Assembly: GCA_005792355.1 (NCBI GenBank)
Contig: SXSC01000261.1
Coordinates: 1 to 45,514, forward strand
Length of the DNA stretch: 45,514 nt
Direction: 5' to 3'
DNA from: Opitutaceae bacterium
GTDB lineage: Bacteria; Verrucomicrobiota; Verrucomicrobiia; Opitutales; Opitutaceae
How positions within the stretch are numbered: position 1 is the first letter of the stretch; the number at the start of each line of letters is the position of its first letter. Below the pieces are notes generated by a model, which saw only the letters and a program-made list of their open reading frames with translations, had not been told where the DNA came from and did not search any database. This document shows positions 1 through 11,793 of this stretch, one piece after another. The position numbers were made by a program, and so were the translations under genes.

Positions 1-245
1 AACCGCGCAGCGCGCTGGGGCTCGGACCAGCCGAGCCAGCGATCGCGTGGGCGCAGGTGCAGCGCGGGGCTGGCCCAGCCGAGCAGGGCGAGCCAGCGGC
101 CGTCGGGGGCCACGGCCACGTAGCGCAGCGTCTCGCCCACGAGGGTGGCGTTGTGGAGGTAATGGTGCGCGCACAGCTCTTGATCGTTCATCCCTTTGCA
201 GGCCAAATCGCGAGCGCGATAGCTGACACCGTCATGGGGCGGCAT
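1..245 (-). CDS. DruA/DUF4338-like protein, N-terminal part, cut by window edge
   Basis: Only the first ~81 residues lie in the window; the gene runs off the left edge. Translating the minus strand from ATG at 245 gives the motifs HHYLHN, VGETLRYVA, GRWLALLGW and LHLRPRDRWLGWS. These match in order the start of the DUF4338 domain, known from DruA of the Druantia anti-phage system and from DruA-like proteins that stand alone or are fused to ISAs1-type transposases. The family lies in both defence and transposon contexts, and the visible part cannot tell them apart. The start could also be the ATG at 191, but upstream codons still read like the family. It is divergent from the oxidoreductase gene at 315, whose 5' end looks shortened. 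Confidence 0.7.
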   Translation of the reverse strand, partial: MPPHDGVSYRARDLACKGMNDQELCAHHYLHNATLVGETLRYVAVAPDGRWLALLGWASPALHLRPRDRWLGWSEPQRAAR

Positions 246-314
246 TCTTGTCGCAAAAAAAGGGCGGGCGGATTCGCTCGAAATCAGATACGGATTCTTT
301 GATTCCGATTCTTC

Positions 315-1706
315 ATGGGAAAGCACTCCTCCGCCTCCGCCGCGTCGTTCAGCCCGCTAATCGTCTCGCCCCGCCTGCTGGGCGCGGAGGCACCCAGCAA
401 CCGCATTCGCGTCGGGCAAATTGGCTGCGGGCGGATTGCCTCGGCGCATGACCTGCCGGGCGTTTTCCACTCGGGGCTCGCGGACCTCGTCGCGGTGTGC
501 GACGTCGACTCGCTTCGCCTCGCTGCCGCCCAGGCGCTTGTCGCGAAGTTCTACCGCGAGGCACAGCGGACCGCTCCGGAGCTGACCGCTTTTGAGGACT
601 ACCGCGAACTGCTCGCACGCGCGGATATCGACGCCGTGGTCATCAGCGTGCCCGATCACTGGCACGCCGAGATTGCCTTCGCGACCGTCCGCGCCGGCAA
701 AGACGTCTACCTGCAAAAGCCGTTCACGATGACGCAGGCCGAGGGTGTCTTGCTCCTGGCCGAGGTGACGCGGAGCGGGCGGATCTTTCAGGTTGGCAGT
801 CAGCAGCGCTCGTGGGGCCCGAACGAACAATTCCGCCAGGCCTGCGAATTTGTCCGCAGCGGTCGCGTCGGGCGGCTGACGCGCGTGGAAATTGGCCTGC
901 CGACCGATCCAACCGCGCCCGACGATCCACCGCAACCCGTGCCGGCCCACCTCGATTACGAGCGGTGGCTCGGGCCGACGCCGGATGTTTATTACACGGA
1001 GCAGCGCGTGCATTCGCAGAAGATCAACGCCGCCGGCGAGCCCGACCTCGCCTCGCGCCCGGGCTGGCTGCGCCATGAATCCTGCTGCCTGGGGATGATC
1101 ACGGGCTGGGGCGCGCACCACTTCGACACCGCGCATTGGGGCATGAACATGGAGTTGGGCGCTCCGTTCAAGATCGAGGGTCGCGGCGAGTTTCCCACCA
1201 ATCGGATCTGGAATGTCCACGGCGCTTACCACGTCGAGCTGGACTATCCGGGCGGCGTTCGCCTGGTCGTCTCGGACCTGCAGCCCAACGGCGTCAAGTT
1301 CATCGGCGACGAAGGCTGGATTTTTGTCTCGCGCGATGCCGAGGGGGCGACCGCGAGCGATCCCGCCTCGCGGCCGACCGGGATGAAGCCGCTCGACGCG
1401 AGCGACGTACGGTTGCTCGATCCCCGCGGTGTCACGGTGCAGTTCCCGCACAGCACGTCCCACCACCGCAACTGGCTCGAGTGCGTGCGGTCGCGCGCGA
1501 CGCCGCTGACCCCCGCGCCGGTGGCACACCACGCCAACACCGCGTGCCTCCTGAGTTGGATCGCGATGAAGCTCCGTCGTCCGCTCACGTGGAATGCGAG
1601 TGCCGGGCGTTTCGTCGACGACGCCGAGGCCAACTCCCTGCTCACACGCCCGGAACGCGCGCCCTATGGCGCGTTGCGGCTGGCGCAGACGTCACGCACC
1701 TTGTGA
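315..1706 (+). CDS. Gfo/Idh/MocA family oxidoreductase, secreted type with shortened leader
   Basis: 463 residues. An NAD(P)-binding Rossmann motif GCGRIA lies at about 37-42, followed by VAVCDVD. The usual EKP-type motif is QKP at 134-136 (DVYLQKPFTMT), and the C-terminal domain carries GWGAHHFDTAHWGM. Such proteins oxidise or reduce sugars and derivatives; the substrate cannot be read here. Relatives in Verrucomicrobiota and Planctomycetota usually begin with a Tat leader (two arginines, then a stretch like SFSPLIVSPRLLG). Here the later half of that leader is present (residues 10-23) but the twin arginines and their ATG are missing. An in-frame TGA lies just upstream (300-302), so 315 is the first possible ATG. 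The stop overlaps the GTG of the next gene by 4 bp (GTGA), suggesting translational coupling. Confidence 0.85.
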   Translation: MGKHSSASAASFSPLIVSPRLLGAEAPSNRIRVGQIGCGRIASAHDLPGVFHSGLADLVAVCDVDSLRLAAAQALVAKFYREAQRTAPELTAFEDYRELLARADIDAVVISVPDHWHAEIAFATVRAGKDVYLQKPFTMTQAEGVLLLAEVTRSGRIFQVGSQQRSWGPNEQFRQACEFVRSGRVGRLTRVEIGLPTDPTAPDDPPQPVPAHLDYERWLGPTPDVYYTEQRVHSQKINAAGEPDLASRPGWLRHESCCLGMITGWGAHHFDTAHWGMNMELGAPFKIEGRGEFPTNRIWNVHGAYHVELDYPGGVRLVVSDLQPNGVKFIGDEGWIFVSRDAEGATASDPASRPTGMKPLDASDVRLLDPRGVTVQFPHSTSHHRNWLECVRSRATPLTPAPVAHHANTACLLSWIAMKLRRPLTWNASAGRFVDDAEANSLLTRPERAPYGALRLAQTSRTL

Positions 1707-2650
1707 AAACCTGGCGAGGCAGACAGCGGTGGATGGCGGGGATGGCCGCGGCGACCATGCTGACGGCGTCCATTGCGCACGCCGAGTGGCGGCGCGATGA
1801 GACGACGCTCGCCTGGCGCTCCGGTGACCAGACGATCTGGCGGTTCTCCTTTGATCCCACGAAGGGCAAACCGTTTTTCGATCCCGTTGCGGTGGCCGGA
1901 GGCCCGAGCCTGTCCGAATTTCGTCCCGCGGATCACCCGCACCACTACGCCCTCTGGTTCGCTTGGAAATACATCAACGGGTCGAATTACTGGGAGGAAA
2001 CCGCCACGAGCGGCAAGACCCGTTGGAGCGATCCCGCCATCGAAACCCGGCCGGATGGCAGCGCGACGATCAAGCTCGACGTGACCTACGTGTCGCTCGC
2101 GGGCAAGCTGGACCTGTCCGAGCAACGCGAACTGCGCGTCTCCGCTCCGCAGGTTGACGGGAGATACACGATTGACTGGCGCGCGCGTTTCACGGCTGGC
2201 GCCGAGGGCGCTTTGCTGGACCGCACCGCGATGCCCGGCGAGCCCAAAGGACAGGTCAACGGCGGCTATGCCGGGCTCAGCATCCGCCTGGCCGGCGCGC
2301 CGCTGGTGACCGATTTTCTTTCGACCGCCGGCCCGATCACGGAGTTCGTGAACGGCCGCAGCCGCCCCAGCGCTCCCGCGGTCGCCGCCAGTCTTTCCCA
2401 TGAGGGACGCAACGTCGGTGCCGTGGCGTTTTTCAGCGACCCGAAAAACGCCGGCGAAGCCGCGCCCTGGTATTTGATCAACCAGGGGGTGATGCGCTTC
2501 ATGTGCGCGGCCATCTTGGCCCCCAAGCCGCGGCAGATCCCGGCGGGTGGCCAGTGGAGTCTCAACTACCGCGTCGCGTTCCGCCCAGGCGCGTGGACGT
2601 CGGCCACGCTGGAGTCGGCGTATGGCGAGTGGCTGAAATCCGGACTCTAG
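1703..2650 (+). CDS. DUF6807 (PmoA-like) family secreted protein
   Basis: 315 residues from a GTG at 1703. This start is chosen because it overlaps the previous stop by 4 bp and gives a clean signal peptide: a basic n-region (KTWRGRQRW), a hydrophobic core (MAGMAAATMLTASI) and a cut after AHA. An ATG at 1733 would remove the n-region. The mature part has HPHHYALWFAWKYINGSNYWEE-type residues split over two blocks, matching the HPxHxGLWF and NGxxFW signature of DUF6807, once annotated as methane-oxygenase PmoA although unrelated to the enzyme. Family members often sit beside Gfo/Idh oxidoreductases and sugar isomerases in polysaccharide or sugar-derivative degradation loci, as here. The reaction is not known. 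Confidence 0.8.
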   Translation: MKTWRGRQRWMAGMAAATMLTASIAHAEWRRDETTLAWRSGDQTIWRFSFDPTKGKPFFDPVAVAGGPSLSEFRPADHPHHYALWFAWKYINGSNYWEETATSGKTRWSDPAIETRPDGSATIKLDVTYVSLAGKLDLSEQRELRVSAPQVDGRYTIDWRARFTAGAEGALLDRTAMPGEPKGQVNGGYAGLSIRLAGAPLVTDFLSTAGPITEFVNGRSRPSAPAVAASLSHEGRNVGAVAFFSDPKNAGEAAPWYLINQGVMRFMCAAILAPKPRQIPAGGQWSLNYRVAFRPGAWTSATLESAYGEWLKSGL

Positions 2651-2683
2651 TGGCGCGACCAATAATTTTCGTGACGTGCAGCT

Positions 2684-2733
2684 GCGAGCGCCAGCGAGTG
2701 GACCACCGGCGCGCTCCACTCGCTGGCGCTCGC
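2684..2733. repeat. Perfect 19-bp inverted repeat, REP-like hairpin
   Basis: The arms are 2684-2702 and 2715-2733, fully complementary, with a 12-base loop. The arm begins GCGAGCGCCAGCGAG. Flanking GTGAC (2671-2675) and GTCAC (2742-2746) could extend the pairing. It may act as a terminator or mRNA-stabilising hairpin downstream of the DUF6807 gene, or be one copy of a dispersed extragenic palindrome. There is no poly-T tail. Confidence 0.75.
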
Positions 2734-2936
2734 CGCTACTTGTCACGCTACTTTGCGGTCGGCACACTAGTTACTAATATGCCTGGAAGATTCACCTCTG
2801 AATCAAGCCAGGGCAGGAGCCACCGAGGACACGGCACCCAGCCATAGTGGCCACCGAGCAAAGGAGCGAGTTTTCGCTCTGTAATACACGGTTCACATTT
2901 CTTGTTACGCTGCGAGGAACTTCAAGCGATGATCCA

Positions 2937-3146
2937 GGCGGATTACCGCTAATTGGATTTCATCAATTGATGAAATCTTCAAAGAGAGCTTCGGCTCATC
3001 GCCTTCGCGGCAAGTTTTTGAGGTTCGCTCATCGCGAACTTTCCGGTTTGCGATGAGCAGACCCCACAATCTGCCACCGGAGGCGATGAGCCGGAGGGGG
3101 GGTCCAAGTTTCGCCCCTTGGCGAAACTCATTAGCGGTTCCACCCT
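2937..3146. repeat. Large nested imperfect palindrome (~210 bp)
   Basis: Four copies of one 9-mer sit symmetrically about position 3042.5: GCTCATCGC at 2994-3002 and 3027-3035, and its complement at 3050-3058 and 3083-3091. Outside these, ACCGCTAAT (2945-2953) pairs with ATTAGCGGT (3130-3138) on nearly the same axis. Each arm also carries its own hairpin at mirrored positions: a perfect 22-bp palindrome at 2956-2977 and a 9-bp stem with 4-base loop at 3107-3128. The intervals between pairs are diverged but still partly complementary. The layout fits a folded mobile repeat (MITE-like) or a structured RNA. Confidence 0.65.
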
Positions 3147-3235
3147 CAGCGCTCTCGATCAATTCGTTTGGCCTGCCCGCCGGCGGAGGGTTGCGGCGTC
3201 AGCCCCGCTCGACCTTTGTGGTTCAACTGCGGCAT

Positions 3236-4405
3236 TCAGCTTCCTGCGTAACACTCGAGGTATTTCAGGCCGGTGCTGGTATTGAAAAGCACGACGGTCT
3301 CTTGCGGCCGGACTTTTCCAGCGGCGAGGAGAGTCTTGAGCGCGGCGTAGCACGCGGCCCCCTCGGGTGCGGGGAAAACGCCTTCGGCCGCGCCGAGCTC
3401 CCGCGTGCAGGAGATCATCTCCTCGTCGCTGACGGCCAGCGCGCCGCCGCCGCTGCGTCGCAATGCATCGAGCATGATGAAGTCACCGATCGCCTTCGGC
3501 ACACGGAGGCCGGAGGCTTTGGTTTGTGCGCCGAGATGCTCCGCGGCGAATTGATCCCCACGCTCGAACGCGCGGACGATCGGCTGGCAGCCGGCGGCCT
3601 GCACGGTGAACATGCGCGGTCTTTCGCGGCCGATCCATCCGAGTTTTTCCATTTCATCGAACGCCTTCCACACGCCGATCAGTCCCGGGCCACCGCCGGT
3701 GGGATAGAGGATGACGTCGGGCAGCCGCCAGTCGAGCTGCTCGGCGAGTTCGTAGCCCAGGGTCTTCTTGCCTTCGGCGCGGTACGGTTCCTTGAGCGTG
3801 GAAACGTCGAACCAGCCCTCCGCGGCCTTGCGCTTCGCGACTTCGGCGCCGCAGTCGGTGATGAGGCCGGCGATGAGCGTGACGTGCGCGCCCATCTGTT
3901 CGCACTCGATGATGTTGGCGCGGGGCGTGTCGCGGGGCATGAAGATGTGCGCCTCCATCCCGGCGCGGGCGGCGTACGCGGCGAGGGCGCCGGCGGCGTT
4001 GCCGGCCGAGGGGACCGCGAGTTTTTTCAAGCCGAACTGTTTCGCCATCGACACGGCGGTCGTCATGCCGCGCGCCTTGAAGCTGCCCGTGGGATTCTGC
4101 GCCTCATCCTTGATAAAGAGCCGGGAAAGGCCGTGCGGCGCGCCGAGACGCGGGGCCGGGAGGAGGGGAGTGAATCCCTCGCCGAGCGTCACGATGTCGG
4201 CGGCATCGCGGACCGGGAGCACCTCGCGGTAGCGCCAGAGGGATTTTTCACGGGTGCGCAGCGCCGCTTTCGTCAGCGTGCGCGCCGCGGCCACGAGGTC
4301 GTAATGGGCGAAGAGCGGTTTGCCGCAACAGCTGCTGACATTTTGCGGGAGGGCGGCGTCGTGGGGCTTTTGGCAGAGGGTGCAGGCGAGATGGGTGAGG
4401 TGCAT
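3236..4405 (-). CDS. thrC: Threonine synthase
   Basis: 389 residues. It makes threonine from O-phosphohomoserine with pyridoxal phosphate in the cytoplasm, the last step of threonine synthesis. The N-terminus has a cysteine pair plus CCG (residues 8, 11, 26, 27), like the zinc-ribbon start of many long-form bacterial and archaeal threonine synthases. The cofactor lysine is in [10 protein letters not shown] (K110); [15 protein letters not shown] and the glycine-rich [10 protein letters not shown] phosphate loop follow, and the C-terminus has [10 protein letters not shown]. The ATG at 4405 places the zinc ribbon directly at the start; longer in-frame extension runs antisense through the kinase gene and is not credible. 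It stands alone, divergent from the TIR-kinase gene 162 bp away. Confidence 0.93.
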   Translation of the reverse strand: MHLTHLACTLCQKPHDAALPQNVSSCCGKPLFAHYDLVAAARTLTKAALRTREKSLWRYREVLPVRDAADIVTLGEGFTPLLPAPRLGAPHGLSRLFIKDEAQNPTGSFKARGMTTAVSMAKQFGLKKLAVPSAGNAAGALAAYAARAGMEAHIFMPRDTPRANIIECEQMGAHVTLIAGLITDCGAEVAKRKAAEGWFDVSTLKEPYRAEGKKTLGYELAEQLDWRLPDVILYPTGGGPGLIGVWKAFDEMEKLGWIGRERPRMFTVQAAGCQPIVRAFERGDQFAAEHLGAQTKASGLRVPKAIGDFIMLDALRRSGGGALAVSDEEMISCTRELGAAEGVFPAPEGAACYAALKTLLAAGKVRPQETVVLFNTSTGLKYLECYAGS

Positions 4406-4567
4406 GGAGGAGCGTGAAAGTGATTGGAGGGAACCGAGTGGGCCGCAACCAAAGATGCGCAGGAGCGGCGGCGGCTCGAGGTCGGTTCGGCCGACCCTTG
4501 ACGCCAAGAGGGCGCGGACGCATTTTCGATTCGCAATCCGCGCCAGAACCCCAAACCGAAATAACCC

Positions 4568-8137
<3,570 letters not shown>

Positions 8138-8614
8138 AGTGATCCGAAGGGCTATCCGACACGCCGGTAGCGAGCATCGAGTAGCGGGCATGCAGACGCC
8201 ATCGGTTTTTCCACCCGCTACTGACCTTGTCCGACTATTCGAACGTAGAGACCAAAATGTTTGTCGTAATGCCACGGACAGAGTTAAACGCGGAGCGCGC
8301 GGAGAATGAGCCTTTTAACTCCGCGCTCTCCGCGTCCTCCGCGTTTCAATTCTTCGAGGCTTGGTCACGGGCTGCGCGCAGCGCGCCATTTTTCCCGAGC
8401 GCAGTCTCGGGGAAAAGCCGTCTGCTCGTCCGGTCTGGTGCGTGATGAGCAACCACCTTGTTTTAATAGGAAACCGGATTTTCAGGGGGCACACCAACGG
8501 CGTCTGACAGTTGCGCATTGCAGTTCGCTTGGAGGCCAGATCTTTCGGTGCGGCCGAATCGCCACGTCCCGCACTTTCGCGACGATTTTCCGCGTGGTGT
8601 AGGTCGGCAGTCGG
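8138..8614. other. Gene-free spacer with inverted repeats
   Basis: 477 bp between convergent genes. It contains AGTAGCGGG (8180-8188) paired with CCCGCTACT (8214-8222), a T5 run inside that loop, and the longer inverted repeat at 8286-8346 listed separately. A GC-rich hairpin with an A/T flank (TTTTCCCGAG against CTCGGGGAAAA) lies around 8391-8415. No reading frame looks like a gene. One of these hairpins may end the kinase transcript. Confidence 0.55.
8286..8346. repeat. Imperfect 20-bp inverted repeat
   Basis: The arms 8286-8305 and 8327-8346 match at 17 of 20 positions and are built from reiterated CGCGGAG words. The loop is 21 bases. It resembles the CGCRGAG-rich extragenic repeats common in these genomes; a partial relative (accgcagagcacgcaaagca type) lies near 15040. 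Confidence 0.55.
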
Positions 8615-8818
8615 CTACTGGAACTTCTGCCGGACCAGCACCAGCAGCACACCGCCCGCGATGACGTCGCCGAGGCCGACCAACAGACGCAGGGGCAGCG
8701 GCAGGCGTCCCAGTGCCAGCATCACCGTTATGCCGCCGACGATGAGCGCGACGGCGAGGATCGTGATGGTGCGCTTCTGGCGGGCGCGCCGGGCGGCGGG
8801 ATCGAGGCTGGTCGTCAT
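8615..8818 (-). CDS. Small two-helix membrane protein, unknown function
   Basis: 67 residues. The N-terminus is basic (ARRARQKR), followed by two hydrophobic segments: about 17-36 (TITILAVALIVGGITVML) and 43-62 (LLVGLGDVIAGGVLLVLV). It starts 4 bases after the histidine kinase stop and so is very likely co-translated with it. No family is recognised. It could be a membrane partner of the kinase or an unrelated passenger; the adjacency is the only clue. Confidence 0.65.
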   Translation of the reverse strand: MTTSLDPAARRARQKRTITILAVALIVGGITVMLALGRLPLPLRLLVGLGDVIAGGVLLVLVRQKFQ

Positions 8819-8822
8819 GGGG

Positions 8823-10580
8823 CTAGCGGGCGAGCGGCAGCGTGACGCGCATGGTCGTGCCGTCGGGGCCGGACGCGAGCAGGACGATGTCGCCGTGGTG
8901 GCTCAGCAGGATGCGCTTGGCGATGGCGAGGCCAAGCCCGGTGCCATCCGGGCGACCGGAGAGAAACGAATCGAAGATGCGGTCGCGAATCGCGTCAGGA
9001 ACCCCGGTGCCGGTGTCGGCCAGGTCGATCACGGCCTGAGGCAGTCCGGAGCGATCCCCGGTGGTGATCGAGAGCTGGACCGTTCCGCCGTCGGGCATCG
9101 CGTGGGTGGCATTGAGGAGCAGGTTGAGCAGCACCTGCTGAATCTGGCCCTTGCTGACTTCGACGAAGAGCGGGCGTGGCGGCGCGGTGACGCAGACACT
9201 CACCTTGTGTTGCGCCAGCTTTAGACGCACCAGGGCGAGCGTGTCCTCGATGATATCGGCGAGTGACCAGCGCGAGTGCAGGCTGGAGGGAGCCTGGGCG
9301 AAACCGAGGACGCGGGTTACAATCGCTTCGAGCTGGTCGAGTTTTTCGCCGATGACCCGCTGGTCGGTGTGCCGGGGATCGCCAGCCGGGAAATCGACGC
9401 CCAAGCCGCCGTGGAGGAGTTTGAGGACGGTGAGGGGATTGCGAATCTCGTGGGCGATTTCAGCGGCGAGGAGCCCGAGGGTGGTGAGTCTTTCGTTTTT
9501 CCGGAGCACGTCCTCGCTTTGGAAAACGCGGGCGTAGAGGCGGGCATTTTGCAGTGCGACCGCGGCGAGGCTCGCGAGCGCGTCGCAGAGGCGCTTCTCG
9601 TCGTTGTCAAAACGGTGCAGCTGGTTGGTGAAGACCGCGACGACGCCGAGCACCTCGCCCTCAAAAATCATCGGGGTGGCCAGCATCGAGCGCAGCGCGG
9701 GATCGGCGGGCAGGTCGGGCAGTTCGCGGAATTCCGGCGACTGGATTTCGGAAAACCAGATCTGGCGTCGCGTGTGGATGGGGGAGGCGACGAGGCAGGA
9801 TTCGAGATCGAACTCGCCGACGGGCGGAGTGGTGCTCTGGGTGCTCGTGAACGAGGCGCACCGGACGGTGCGTCGGACGGGATCGTGGAGATATAACGCG
9901 CAGGCCCGGGCGCGCAACATGTGGCGGGCCTCGCGCGTGAGGGTATCGAAGACTTCCTGCGGTTCCAGCTTGGTCACGACTGACTGGCCGGCGGTGATGA
10001 GCGACTCAAGCTGGCGGCTCTTGGCCCGGAGGTGGCCGAGTTCCCAGAGCCGGCGCATGACCCGGGACGTCTCGTCCGCGAGCTGCTCCAGCAGGGCGAG
10101 GTCGGCGGCGTTGAAACCGCCGATGCGATCGCTCTCGAGATCCAGGACGCCGATGACCTGCTCTCCGTTCATGATGGGGGCGGCCATTTCGCAGCGAGCG
10201 GCCGGCCGGACGGCGATGTAGCGCGGTTCAAGCGTGACGTCGGGCACGAGCAACGCGCGATGGTTGAGCACACACCAACCCGTGATGCCGTGCCCCGGCA
10301 GGAGAGCTTCCGGGCCCTGGTGGAGGTCGCGGGCGCCGAGCAGGGCCACGGTTTCCAGGTGGCCGGTGTCGGCACTGAGCAGACGGATCGAGCCGTCGTC
10401 GGCCCGGAAGGTTGTCACAAGCAGATCGAGGATCGTGCGCAGGGCCGCCAGTGGATCATCGGTGCAGGTGGCCAGCGCCGCGAGGTGGTACCGGGCGGTG
10501 AGGGTGCGCGGATCTTCGCCCGTTGGATCGCGGAGAGCCATGGACGGCGGGAAGGAGTCGGTCGCGGGAGATTCAGCCAC
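8823..10580 (-). CDS. Sensor histidine kinase with two GAF domains
   Basis: 585 residues from a GTG at 10580; an ATG at 10541 (13 codons later) is an equally possible start. Two GAF-type sensor domains span about 30-175 and 205-350. A HisKA dimerisation helix has the phospho-acceptor H377 in EIAHEIRNPL. The HATPase domain shows NLLLNATHAMPDGG (N box), DTGTGVPD (G1) and GTGLGLAI (G2). No transmembrane segment is seen, so it is cytoplasmic. There is no response regulator next to it; the nearest is the lone receiver at 21145. It lies in a minus-strand run after the AlkC-like gene (118-bp gap) and just before a small membrane protein. The signal is unknown. Confidence 0.92.
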   Translation of the reverse strand: MAESPATDSFPPSMALRDPTGEDPRTLTARYHLAALATCTDDPLAALRTILDLLVTTFRADDGSIRLLSADTGHLETVALLGARDLHQGPEALLPGHGITGWCVLNHRALLVPDVTLEPRYIAVRPAARCEMAAPIMNGEQVIGVLDLESDRIGGFNAADLALLEQLADETSRVMRRLWELGHLRAKSRQLESLITAGQSVVTKLEPQEVFDTLTREARHMLRARACALYLHDPVRRTVRCASFTSTQSTTPPVGEFDLESCLVASPIHTRRQIWFSEIQSPEFRELPDLPADPALRSMLATPMIFEGEVLGVVAVFTNQLHRFDNDEKRLCDALASLAAVALQNARLYARVFQSEDVLRKNERLTTLGLLAAEIAHEIRNPLTVLKLLHGGLGVDFPAGDPRHTDQRVIGEKLDQLEAIVTRVLGFAQAPSSLHSRWSLADIIEDTLALVRLKLAQHKVSVCVTAPPRPLFVEVSKGQIQQVLLNLLLNATHAMPDGGTVQLSITTGDRSGLPQAVIDLADTGTGVPDAIRDRIFDSFLSGRPDGTGLGLAIAKRILLSHHGDIVLLASGPDGTTMRVTLPLAR

Positions 10581-10698
10581 GGAGAGCAGCCTGCCGGGCG
10601 GTGGCGGCGAAGGCCAGAATTTCCACCGAGGCGGTGCGGGGAGGGTTTCGCGGGCGAGCGTTTGGGTGGTGGATAATTGTCCGGTCCTTCTTCCCGAG

Positions 10699-11790
10699 TC
10701 ATCCCGCGCGCCCGAGAACGAAGTCGCCGCCGCCGCAAATCTCGCCGTTGATCTGGATTTCCACCCGGTGCCGGCCGGGGTGATGGCGCCGCGTGGTGAA
10801 GTCGCGGATCACCTGGCTTTTCGTCAACGCCACCTTCGTGCGTGGCTCCAGCGTGAGCTCGCGGAGCTTGAAGACCTTCGGGGCGGTGCCACCGCGGGCT
10901 TTCACGTAGTGCACAAGGTAGTCGATGGCGAGGCGTTGGGACCGGGTGGCCAGTGAGCGAATCGTGAAATTGAACTCGATCCGCTGACCGAGTTTAACCC
11001 GCCGTGGCGTCAATTTGAAGGCGTCGAGTTTCACGCGCGCGCGGCCGGTGAAATTAAACAGGGCGAGGGCGCCGGCGTCGCCGGCCTTGAGCAGGGTGCG
11101 TGCGGCGCGTTTGGCGATCCAGGCGGTGGGCGGATGCGTCAGATCCCACGCGCGGAGGCGCGCGAGCATCCAGGCGGGATGATCCTTGGAAATATCGTTG
11201 AGATGGTTGGCGACCGACTTGCGGACGTACAGGCTCGGGTCGGCGCGCAGAGTTTCGAGGATGGGCGCGACCGGCGACGGGTCGGCGATGAGCGCCGGGA
11301 GTTGAAAGGACCACGGCAGGCGCGGGCGGCAGCCCTCGCTGGCGAGGCGGCGCACGTGTTCATTTTCGTCGCGCGACCAGCCTTCCATCACCGCGAGCGT
11401 GCGGGGGAGATCGCGACGCAGGAATTCGCGGATGGCCAGCTCTCCCGAGGAAAACCGGGTGAGGTGGTGCAACGCAGCCATCGACTCGTCGAAGTGATCG
11501 CGGCCGAACTGGCCGACAAAGTCCGGCAGCATGATGCCGACAAACGGGTGGTCGATCCGTGGCGCGAGCCGGTGCAACACGGCCAGCGCCTCCCGGTACG
11601 GTGGCGGCAGGGTGGCGCGCAGGGCGAGCGTGCCCTGCCGCATCCGCCCGAGGATCGAGAGCGGTTCGAGCCCGGTGGTGGCGCGGTGCACGAACTCGCG
11701 GCGATCGAATCCCGGCTGCAATTCCGCCAGCAGGTCGCCGATCGCGGCAAAGCGTGCGGGGTTGAACCAGTTCTTCAGCGGTTCGGGCAT
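10699..11790 (-). CDS. AlkC-like DNA alkylation-repair glycosylase with C-terminal Ig-like domain
   Basis: 363 residues. The first ~245 residues are alpha-helical HEAT-like repeats as in the AlkC/AlkD family (VRKSVANHLNDISKDHP is a typical segment). The last ~110 residues are beta-rich (RVKLGQRIEFNFTI, FTTRRHHPGRHRVEIQING) and fit the Ig-like domain known from AlkC. AlkC enzymes remove 3-methyladenine and 3-methylcytosine without flipping the base. The gene starts 3 bases after the upstream sulfatase stop, so it may be read from the sulfatase promoter, with no obvious functional link. AlkD-type proteins lack the Ig-like domain, which is why AlkC is preferred. Confidence 0.85.
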   Translation of the reverse strand: MPEPLKNWFNPARFAAIGDLLAELQPGFDRREFVHRATTGLEPLSILGRMRQGTLALRATLPPPYREALAVLHRLAPRIDHPFVGIMLPDFVGQFGRDHFDESMAALHHLTRFSSGELAIREFLRRDLPRTLAVMEGWSRDENEHVRRLASEGCRPRLPWSFQLPALIADPSPVAPILETLRADPSLYVRKSVANHLNDISKDHPAWMLARLRAWDLTHPPTAWIAKRAARTLLKAGDAGALALFNFTGRARVKLDAFKLTPRRVKLGQRIEFNFTIRSLATRSQRLAIDYLVHYVKARGGTAPKVFKLRELTLEPRTKVALTKSQVIRDFTTRRHHPGRHRVEIQINGEICGGGDFVLGRAG

Positions 11791-11793
11791 GTT

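Larger units (their letters stand above)
2651..3235. other. Gene-free repeat island
   Basis: 585 bp between the 3' ends of DUF6807 (plus) and thrC (minus). No reading frame here resembles a protein. The stretch holds a perfect 19-bp inverted repeat (2684-2733) and a large nested palindrome (about 2937-3146), both listed separately. No T-run follows either hairpin, so they are not classical intrinsic terminators, though the space must end two converging transcripts. Confidence 0.7.

Noticed and set aside
1136-1702. Long upstream extension of the DUF6807 frame
   Set aside because: It overlaps the Gfo/Idh gene in another frame and encodes Arg-rich shadow sequence. The GTG at 1703 gives a proper signal peptide.
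3017-3060. Possible tRNA-like TpsiC arm (GGTTCG) in the palindrome
   Set aside because: No cloverleaf can be drawn around it and there is no acceptor stem or anticodon arm in the right place.
2905-3162. 85-codon minus-strand frame in the repeat island
   Set aside because: It lies wholly inside the nested palindrome, which explains the open frame; no family resemblance.
3053-4417. 454-codon plus-strand frame opposite thrC
   Set aside because: It is antisense to a clear threonine synthase and has the repetitive Arg/Ala/Glu/Gly composition of high-GC shadow frames. No motif of any family.
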